DNA of 64,000 bases from Zygnema circumcarinatum. Taxonomy: Eukaryota > Streptophyta > Zygnematophyceae > Zygnematales > Zygnemataceae. The translations under genes and the position numbers were made by a program. Location: positions 2,647,400 through 2,711,399 of the forward strand of contig CM074806.1 in assembly GCA_037447605.1 (NCBI GenBank). Reading direction: 5' to 3'. This document shows, in pieces, positions 55,625-64,000 of this stretch; position 1 is the stretch's first letter, and every line of letters starts with the position of its first letter. The notes below the pieces were generated by a model that searched no databases, had not been told where the DNA came from, and saw nothing but the letters and a program-made list of their open reading frames with translations.

Positions 55625-58277
55625 ATGGCAGCCATGACCGCTTCCATCAGTTCCGCCGCCTGCACTCTCCCCGCTGCCCATGCCAGCGTTGCTGGTTCCG
55701 CGGCTGCTTCGCCTGCTCGATTGGCAGTTGCCCCCTCTGCAACTGTTGCAGCCCGCAGCCTTGTAAGAGTCGAGATGTGATTGCTATGGTTCCCATTGCA
55801 TTGTAGCTTTTTTTTCTCTGGGATCTTTCTTGCTACCTAAGCAGCAAGCAAGGATGCAATAGCAAGGAATGCAGTTGCAAAAGAAGCTTATCTTGCCACT
55901 AGAGGAGTTTTGGTGCAGGCTTCGTCTGGCAGTGCTCTCCTTGGAAATGCTGTCCCCTCGAATGCACGATGCTCTTCCCGCCGCGCAGCTGCTGCGGCAG
56001 CCATGGTTTCTCCTCGCGCTGAGATCGGAGACTCCCTGGTAAGCCAGCAATCCCTCCATTTCGAGGCCTCCCGCTCGCACTGGGGACTTCTCTTCAAGTG
56101 CAGGTCCTGAACTCGATCTCTCGCTTTCATGCAAAAGCGTGTCGACTTTCCTAACATGGCACTGAGTGGATCCAGGAGGAATTCCTTGCCAAGGCGACAA
56201 CCGACAAAGGCCTTGCCCGCCTGATGGTGTGCTTGGGAGAGGCCCTCCGCACCATTGCCTTCAAGGTCCGTACCGCATCCTGCGGAGCGACTGCCTGCAT
56301 CAACACTTTTGGTGATGAGCAGTTGGCTGTGGATCTTCTTGCCGACAAGCTGCTTTTTGAGGTATGCGACTGCACTTGTACTAAAATTTCTTTGTTTTTC
56401 TTGGCACCTCTTTCCCCGTCTCCCCAGCCCTCTCTCTTATTCTCACTTACGCGCGCAACACGCACACGTGTTTTTGTCGTGGCGTCAAATCTAATGCTAA
56501 AAGTTTTGGTGTAATGCAGGCGTTGAAGTTCTCCCACGTCTGCAAGTATGCTTGCAGTGAGGAGGTGCCGGAGTTGAAGGATATGGGTGGCCCGGTCGAG
56601 GGTAAGTTTCCTATTTACATTCCGAGTTTAGTAGTGTAATGACTGACAACTATGCAAAGCTGGACATGACCTGGCAGACCGAGGTACTTAAATATGTATT
56701 AGCTTTACTTCTTATCCCTTCAGGTGCTTTACCAAACAGAAATGAACGCCTGTAATGGTGCCGCTGGATGTCCGCGTCCAATTTCTTTGTCGAGTTTCAT
56801 ATGCCTTTGCTGAATCACCTCCTGTGTCATAAGAGACTGTCATTAGCATTTATTGATGAAAGTGGAAACTCTTTTTCTTTTGAAAATTGGAATCTTACAC
56901 ACTCCAAGCTTTATTAGTGTCAACAATCACCTCGATTTTTCACACTGACATCTTTTTGGTGAAGACAAGTCCTTTTTTCTGTTTTCGACTTATGGATTCT
57001 TGTATGTGGTCTGCCATGTGGCTTTTCCATCATCAGGAGGTTTCAGCGTTGCGTTTGATCCCCTTGACGGCTCGTCCATTGTCGACACCAACTTCACCGT
57101 GGGCACAATCTTCGGAGTATGGCCTGGAGACAAGCTGACTGGCGTGACCGGCCGTGATCAGGTTGCTGCCGGCATGGGCATCTATGGCCCGCGAACCACC
57201 TATGTGCTCACCGTTGCTGGCTTCCCTGGCACACACGAGTTCCTTCTCATGGATGACGGTATGTTCTTGCCTCTTGTATGAATGTCTGTTTCACTTCACC
57301 AATGGGAGGTTGCTCATGCGGCGCTCCTTTGTTCCTTTGCCTTTGCTCTTTTCACCAACTTCATTCCTACTCAAAAGTTGTGACGTGGAGGATAGTTGCT
57401 TGCGGAGAAGATCGGAAGAAATGACATCTGAAAAAAACCGATGTGCTCTGCTTTCAACTTTTATCACAATATCTCTAGAATCTATTCGATACATTTTTTG
57501 AGAAAGTCTGAATCTGAATCTAGAATCTGGAATCTTGAGAACTGATGAAGTGGTTGATGGTGCACTGTGCAGGCAAGTGGATCCATGTGAAGGAGACCAC
57601 CACAATTGGAGAGGGAAAACTTTTCTCCCCTGGCAACCTGCGTGCTACCTTCGATAACCCTGCCTATGAGAAGGTGAGCTCAGCGTGTGACCTTCTGCAT
57701 TGTAACATTTGATTTAATAGGTTTGGTTGAATGTACTGCAAAAGATAGGCGAGTGGTTTCTTTACTGACATTTCAAATGTTTGAATGTTCTGACAGCTGA
57801 TCAACTACTGGGTTGAGGAGAAGTACACTCTCCGTTACACCGGTGGAATGGTGCCAGATGTCAACCAGGTAGAAATCGCCCTCACCTCCACAATCCCCTC
57901 CAACTCAATTTAAAATCCTCTCGCAGTGGACCAATCAATCATCACTCTTGCAGCCCAACTTATTTTGTATGATATCTGATGTACCTTTGGCTTCTGGGGA
58001 TCAGATCCTTGTGAAGGAGAAGGGTGTCTTCTGCAATGCCAACTCACCAAGCACGAAGGCGAAGCTTCGCCTACTCTTCGAGGTCGCTCCCCTTGGACTC
58101 CTCATAGAGCAGGCTGGAGGATACAGCAGCGATGGCTTCATCTCGGTGCTGGATAGGGAGGTTATTAACACTGACGATCGCACACAGGTCTGCTATGGCT
58201 CTAAGAATGAGGTCCAGCGATTCGAGGAGTATCTGTATGGCAAGTCACGCCTGGCTGAGGTTGTTGCCTCAGTGTAG
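55625..58277 (+). CDS. SBPASE: Sedoheptulose-1,7-bisphosphatase, chloroplast precursor, 8 exons
   Basis: SBPase dephosphorylates sedoheptulose-1,7-bisphosphate in the regenerative phase of the Calvin cycle in the stroma. Exons: 55625-55762, 55919-56038, 56176-56361, 56520-56601, 57037-57258, 57573-57673, 57797-57868, 58005-58277; 397 aa against 393 in Arabidopsis. Exons 1-2 encode an Ala/Ser-rich, acid-poor transit peptide. The mature protein is SBPase and not FBPase: [45 protein letters not shown]. The metal/substrate motif [13 protein letters not shown] is in exon 5. Cys122 and Cys127 (CGATAC) correspond to the thioredoxin-regulated pair of plant SBPase, so light activation is expected. Minor changes include V and N near the C-terminus and a slightly shortened tail. 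Confidence 0.97.
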
Positions 58278-59581
58278 ATGTTTCCCATTTATACTTTTCC
58301 TAATATCTCCCTTGTTCCCCGTCTTGGGGCTAATCGCCCTTTTCTTTCTTCAATGTTATGGTAAACGAGAGCAGCTGAACGGAATTAGAGCTGCAGAGCT
58401 GTCATCCCGTTGGTGATCAAGAGCCTATCAGTGCCGAGTCTGTGAGGAGAGTCTTCAGCCCGAATGAAGTGGCAAAGGTTGAATCTTTTGAGGCCTCTAT
58501 AGTTAGCCAGTAGAGTGCGCTCGCAGGAGTGTACACTGAAAGCCGAATAGGTTAAGGTGTAAAATAGGAGATTCCATGAGCCTCTAATTTTTGCAGCCAT
58601 TGCTGGCAATGCACCCGCGTTCATTTTGGGTGATCCCCTTAAAACTAGAATGGATAGCCTCACGGAGAGGTTTCTCTGTGACCTTGCTATTTGCTGCAAT
58701 GCCCTTCCCCGTGAAAAAAATCAGCCAGCTACAAGCTCCAATAAGTCAAGAAGTTGTCTTTGAAGGAAAGAAGGAAGATAGGGAATTGGGGCAGGGAAAT
58801 GGGGGGGGGTTAGGGAGGCGGGGAGCAACGCCCTGTTCAAGCAATGAATTACTCAAAACTGTGGGGTACCACATTATCACACTTTGACTGTTTCCGACCA
58901 GCGCGACGGAGTTTCCGATTTTGTCGTACCACTCTACTCCCGAGCCTGCGATTGGAACGTTGTGGCTTGAACCAAACCCCAACTTTGACCAAAAAATCGA
59001 CTTCATTCAGGCACTCGGAGGTGAATGGCCTCCGCTGAATCGCTGTTAAAAACGTCTTCCCAATTGATCACGCCCTGATGTCAAGCCTGATACCCCCTAA
59101 TAGAGCTGTCTCTTGTATGACTTGAATGATTAGAGAAAAATGGGAGGAGAGGAGGGAGGGAAGGGAGGGAATCTGTACAATCAATTAAATTTCGGATTGC
59201 ACTTAGGTGGTGCTTCCGATGCAGCTTCACGACAATACTGTATCAATCATCATCTCAATGAAGGTCAATATTGTCCCCTTTTATTGCATAGTTTCCTACC
59301 GTAGTTAGACAGCCCGCACTCGTGCCCGCGTGTCACGACTCACGCACGTTCTGTACCGCGGTACAATCGTACGATACATTTTGTACAGCGTACGGTTCAA
59401 GATTTCCGTACGATTGCCATGCTGGGCATGTCCATGGCATATAAACCGTACATGCCGTCCATGGTCGTGCACATACAGTGGGGGTCCTCGTATTTACCAC
59501 CCTGAGTGCGTCCTCAATATTTTCGCCCCGATTTTGCCGAAACCACCTTTTTGTACGGTAACTTGTGTTAGCCGTACTAGC

Positions 59582-59644
59582 CGTATTTTTCGTACTTTTC
59601 GTACTTTTCGTACATTTCGTACTGTCCGTACTATCTGTACTAGC
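59582..59644. repeat. 9-bp tandem array of CGTACTTTT-type units
   Basis: About seven consecutive 9-mers (CGTATTTTT, CGTACTTTT twice, CGTACATTT, CGTACTGTC, CGTACTATC, TGTACTAGC), each keeping the TAC or GTAC core. The variation is in the last three or four bases. Confidence 0.85.
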
Positions 59645-60124
59645 CGTTACGGGCTTACGCAAAACTCACCTAATCTCCCCGCTCGTGCCGCCGTAAGAGG
59701 CGCTCGCTCTTTTCCCCGTCTTCTTGAGTTCGATACGATACGATACGATATGGTCGATACGACACGAAACTTCCCGATACGGTACTATCCGACCAACCGA
59801 CCAACCAACCAACGTACCGCAGACTGGGCGATTTCCGCACACGACTGAGGGGATTAGCCCGTCAGTTGTTACATCTGCTCCATATACCATCCACATGAAC
59901 CATCTACAAGCAAGCATATTGACTTTAAGAGGTGTGTTGGTATTGAGCGTCCTATCAGTAGCACAAGGCACCCAGTTTTGTTTCATTGCCGTGGAAGCCC
60001 GTCAACCCCCAGCCCAATATTAACTCACTCATTTATTTCATCATGGGTGTGCTCGTCCACTATTGATAATTATAGCATCATCAATGAGACGAACAACATA
60101 GTCCTAAAAACTACGCTTATGCGT

Positions 60125-60215
60125 CACGATATGTCACGATACGATACGACGCTAAATGATACAGTACGATGCGGTACGATACGGTACGATATGGTACGGT
60201 GCGATACGTACGGTC
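60125..60215. repeat. Degenerate CGATACGATACG / GGTACGATACG array
   Basis: Around ten overlapping TACGAT, TACGGT and GTACG words in 90 bp. Shorter arrays of the same type occur near 59730-59785 and 30811-30832. Confidence 0.7.
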
Positions 60216-60329
60216 CAACATGAACTCTAACATAATACCGCCCGTCTATTCGTAACACGAACCTTATATATGCAAAATTAATATTTTCGCCTCATATTGG
60301 CCGGAACCAGGGTGGAGACCCCCTACTGT

Positions 60330-60387
60330 ACATATACATACATACATACATACATGCATACATACATACATACATACATACATACAT
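60330..60387. repeat. (TACA)n microsatellite
   Basis: Roughly fourteen CATA/TACA units with two CATG interruptions, 230 bp upstream of the proteasome gene ATG. Confidence 0.93.
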
Positions 60388-60614
60388 GCGCGCATCGGCT
60401 GCCTGCGAAGCGCAGACGGGAGGGAGGGAGAGCTGCGGTTCCTCGTTCGCTCCTCTCCCGTCTGCCCTCCTGCCTCGCCTCGCCTCGCCTCGCCGCTGCA
60501 GCGCTGCGGTCGGTCGTGAGCAGGCCCGCGTGTGCAGAGCAGACGAAGGAGAAGCCTCGCTTTCGGCCCTACTCGCTCGGTTCATCTCTGCGCCCTTTTC
60601 CTGGCGCAGCAGCC

Positions 60615-63600
60615 ATGGGAAGCGCGTCCTGTGATGTGCCAGAGAAGGGCGGCTTTTCTTTCGATCTCTGCCGGCGGAACGCCTCCCTCGCTTCTTCTGG
60701 TCTCACTCCTCCCACGGCGCTGAAGACAGGCACAACCATAGCTGGCGTCCTCTTCAAGGTTTGGATGCCTTCTCTCGCACCCCCACCCCCTTGTTCTCTC
60801 TCTCTCTTTCTCTCTCTTTCTCCCTTTCATCCTCTCTCTCTATCTTGTTATCACTCTCCAACTACATGCACACAGGCACACATACACGTGATGCAATATA
60901 CATTCATGGAACAAAGCGTGTAACCAACTGACACACACCATGGTTATGCTGCATTCTGCTAATCACATATTTCAGAATTTTAGCCAAATTATTGGAACTC
61001 TAATTCAAAGTGGACACACTTCTTTTTGTTGTAGGATGGTGTGGTGATAGGAGCGGACACACGTGCCACTGCCGGTGATATTGTTGCTGACAAGAATTGT
61101 ATGAAGATTCACCATCTAGCTCCCAACATTCGTTGCGGTGGCGCTGGGACTGCAGCTGACACAGAAGCTGTTACTGGTGCGTTGCAGTTTACTCACGTAT
61201 TTCCCGTTAATTCTTCTTCTTCAATGGGGGGCAGAGTGATAAGGATGCGTTAGATTTGGGTCTCGCTTGTATGTTTTGTTCTGCTTTAGAAAGTGTCAAA
61301 ACGCTGGATGTGAAAGATTTAAGGCTCTTCTTTCGGTCGTTTGGGTGGATGGGAGCAGCGATGATAAGCTCAAACCTAGACCTGCATCGCTATGCAACTG
61401 GTCGGCCGACTCGAGTCATCACTGCTCTCACCATGCTTAAGTCGCATCTCTTCGGGTGGGTCCTCCCTTGCCACCCGTCTGGCCTCCTCTACCTTACTAG
61501 TAGGAGCTTGCAGCGGTAGTTCTGTGGAACGGGGGGCTCCTCCAGAATTGGCACGGCCCATACAAGCAATCCTGTACCATCGGCCGTTTCTATCTATTCC
61601 AGCATAGTATTTGGGCAAAACTTGCTTCGTTTCCTTGACGATGAATTGTTCCCCTACTGCCTTTGCTACTGTTATTGTCACTCAAGAGTAGAAAATAGGT
61701 CGTCGTTTTGTTATTAGTAAAGTAATTGCTTCACGACTAAGGGATTTGGTTTTCGGGTTCTATGGCCTGCGGTATGACAGATATCAAGGCCATATAGGGG
61801 CAGCACTTGTACTGGGCGGAGTGGATGCAATGGGTTCACATTTGTACACGGTACGCTACCACCGTTGGCCTTTAGGAAGGATATGCAGGGAACTCTACGG
61901 GTTTGGATTTTGTCATCTCAAATTAATAAATTAATTAATTATTATTTATTTATTCTATTCATATGGGTGAAGAAATGTGGAGCGGCACTTTTGTGGAAGA
62001 GCAAGAAGCACCGTTGGAAAGTTAGCCAGGAACTAGCATGTTCAGCCTGCCATTTTCACCTCTGTAGCCTCTATATGTGACTCCTTGTCATATGTTGCGT
62101 ATGAGTGTGTAGATCTGCCGAGACTGAGGAGAGTTTCATTTGTTAGGGCCCAGCCACTCAGATTTTATCGTGGGGGCATTCCTTCCTAAACGGCCACTTA
62201 GAGGAGCTTGCGATGTGTCATGAAGGGCTTCCTTCTAAAACATGCGAAATTCCATATGTTCATGTAGTAACCGAGTCTTGAATTTAATTTTTGACCACGT
62301 CGAGGGATTCGAGCAGCTGCACTTCAGGAGCATGGCAGGGACTCATGTAACATGGTTACACAGAGGAATCTCATTTGTCCGCGCATGATGCATTTTAGCT
62401 TTTTATTTCCTGATTTTCCTGAAGAGTTTGTGAACTTCAGATTTATCCTCATGGTTCCACGGACTGCCTACCATATGCAACGATGGGGTCGGGATCTTTG
62501 GCGGCCATGGCGATGTTCGAGTCTCAGTACAAGGAAAACATGACCGTAGGTTTCACTGTGTACAAGGCCTCTGCATTATCAGTCGTTCATGCCAAGCTAC
62601 TATGGAAAGCATGACTAACTTCAACTATGAACTCGTCGGAAAGCCTCCTGAGTCTGCTAGGGGGGAATCTGGGCAGTCGTGACAGATGAAATGAATGTGG
62701 TTAAGGGGGTTTTTGCAGAGAGAGGAAGCCATGGAGCTTGTTTCATCAGCCATTAAAGCAGGCATATTCAACGATCTTGGGAGTGGAAGCAATGTGGATC
62801 TCGCAGTCATAACCAAGGTATAGCATTCAAACATAAGTAGGACTGTATGTTTTTTGTTTGGATTCCTCCAATCCCCCCCATAAGAATCTTGAAAAGTAGG
62901 CTCGGTAGATGTTTGTAGAGAATGAAGAACGTGCAGACGGGAAACGAGAAGCTAATTGGAGGCTTTGGACATTGGCATTTATGTGAGCTTGAAGCATAGA
63001 TAAATGGTAGTTATCTCATTGCATGAGACTTGAACTTTCCCTTCATATATAGTTTTGGGTAAAGTCATTTTTGCCACTTGATGTACCTTACGACTCACGT
63101 CTAGACACATCTGTTGTTCTCGAGTCCACTTGCTGCAAATGTCGTTAAACACATGCTCTAGATTGGACATGGAGGATGTAATGTTCAGGTTGTAGGCGCT
63201 ACAGTATCAGCACAGCAAGTAGAGGACACGTTACAGGTTATGTGCTCAGATATGTGTGCTTATCTGTTAACTTACCATTTTGATAAAGTCGACAGCTTTC
63301 TCGTTGTAACCGTGTCGATTATGTGGAATCTTGGCGGTTGGCAGGATGGCATTGAAGATTTGCGCAATTATGAGAAACCAAACCCTCGACCATACGCTCA
63401 CTCAAAGGGTTACGTCTTTCCAAAAGGCTTTACTAGTAAGTCCGTCTGTGGCTCCTCTAGACACAGAATGCGGAATGCTTGAGCCAAGCGAGTTGATCAG
63501 GTTCGCTGTAGTTTTCCTGTCTGTGTGTCCTCAGCATACGTACATTCTGTGTGCTTTGCAGAAGTTATGAAAACACATGTTGAGGTGTTGCGGCCAGCAG

Positions 63601-63635
63601 CGACAGTTGGCGGAGAGGATGCCATGGAGGAGTAA
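60615..63635 (+). CDS. PBB: 20S proteasome subunit beta type-7 (beta2, PBB), 8 exons
   Basis: The beta2 subunit provides trypsin-like activity of the 20S core. Exons: 60615-60758, 61035-61176, 61359-61455, 61781-61850, 62441-62545, 62719-62817, 63345-63435, 63562-63635; 273 aa, identical in length to Arabidopsis PBB1. All junctions are in phase. The propeptide contains the plant-specific [11 protein letters not shown] and is cut at KTG/TTIAG, leaving Thr40 as N-terminal nucleophile. Active-site environment: GADTRAT with the conserved Asp, VADKNC with the conserved Lys, and GSGSLAAM. Also [26 protein letters not shown] and the C-terminal arm that wraps the neighbouring subunit. The start is the ATG in AGCAGCCATGG context. 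Confidence 0.97.
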
Positions 63636-64000
63636 AATGCGAGGGCAAGGTGCGTTTCTAAGATCGCATGAGTTCTGGTTATGAAGGCTGCTGGTCGCTG
63701 GACCTGCGTTGACGAGCTGAGTCTCAGATTGTTTCCAGGAGTAGAGGTTACGTTGGAGGACTCCTTTGGTGTTGTTTCACTAAGACTCGGCGTCACAGCT
63801 ATTATTTTCAAACTGAGTAACAGTGAGCAGCGGGAGGAGAAAGGAAGGGAGGCGTGCTGCAGCACGACTGAAGTGTTGTATTCTTGTGGGTGGGGCGGAG
63901 TGGCACAGGGCTGACGCACGAAGAGCTTCGATTTTCTCAGCAGTCGCTATGCAGGGCAGGAATCACTGTCCACGGTTTCGTGCCGTCCACATGTGAATAA
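63636..64000. other. 3' flank of the proteasome gene
   Basis: 365 bp to the window edge, probably 3' untranslated and intergenic. No feature recognised. Confidence 0.5.

Larger units (their letters stand above)
58278..60614. promoter_or_regulatory. Intergenic and upstream region of proteasome beta gene, rich in GTAC/GATACG arrays
   Basis: No gene seen in 2.3 kb. Holds the SBPase 3' flank, GTAC cores at 59347-59415, a 9-bp GTAC tandem array (59582-59644), CGATACGATACG arrays (about 59730-59785 and 60125-60215), a (TACA)n microsatellite (60330-60387) and a GC-rich leader before the ATG at 60615. Confidence 0.55.

Noticed and set aside
55625-58277. Annotation as fructose-1,6-bisphosphatase
   Set aside because: The CGATAC cysteine pair, [12 protein letters not shown] and VPDVNQ motifs are SBPase-specific; the plant chloroplast FBPase redox-loop insertion is absent.

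Overview
This 64 kb window is nuclear DNA from a photosynthetic eukaryote of the green/plant lineage, most likely a streptophyte alga or early-diverging plant. The evidence is a chloroplast sedoheptulose-1,7-bisphosphatase with its regulatory cysteine pair, a plant-type Tim17 protein with a SAM domain (HP30), a plant-type PNGase A, a plant FKBP53-like nucleoplasmin-FKBP and a plant-type proteasome beta2 subunit. Genes are split by many GT-AG introns, mostly 70-600 bp, and density is about one gene per 6 kb. I cannot name the species.

Layout, left to right. (1) 78-3100 (+): PNGase A, 8 exons. (2) 3570-6634: a candidate 3 kb DNA transposon with near-perfect 20-bp terminal inverted repeats, carrying a long pyrimidine tract and a coiled-coil gene at about 5239-6171. 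(3) 7371 to about 17505 (-): a very large HEAT/ARM-repeat gene whose introns are full of purine/pyrimidine tracts and degenerate AGGGTTT words; it contains a 100-N assembly gap. (4) 18647-21081 (-) HP30 and 21939-25869 (+) FKBP53-like histone chaperone/prolyl isomerase, a head-to-head pair. (5) 28454-28932 (-): a RAMP4/SERP1 ER protein whose first coding exon is only the ATG. (6) 31121-32208: a 39-bp minisatellite interrupted by an 885-bp non-autonomous hAT element with a perfect 8-bp target-site duplication. (7) 32554-42587 (+): a RIF1 homologue. (8) 43955-45144 (-) LYRM1-like mitochondrial protein and 45896-47935 (+) membrane-anchored alpha/beta hydrolase, another divergent pair. (9) 48672-54336 (-) eIF3b and 55625-58277 (+) SBPase, a third divergent pair. 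(10) 60615-63635 (+): proteasome subunit beta type-7/PBB.

The genes are housekeeping genes of unrelated pathways: glycoprotein deglycosylation, plastid/mitochondrial import, chromatin, ER stress, replication timing, mitochondrial assembly, translation initiation, the Calvin cycle and proteolysis. What links them is promoter style. Most intergenic spaces upstream of these genes are rich in GTAC cores (CGTACGG, CGATACGATAC, 9-bp and 39-bp tandem GTAC arrays), and several contain a palindromic G-box (GCCACGTGGC). Exon coordinates for all genes except the HEAT gene, the transposon gene and parts of RIF1 were checked for reading-phase continuity across every junction.
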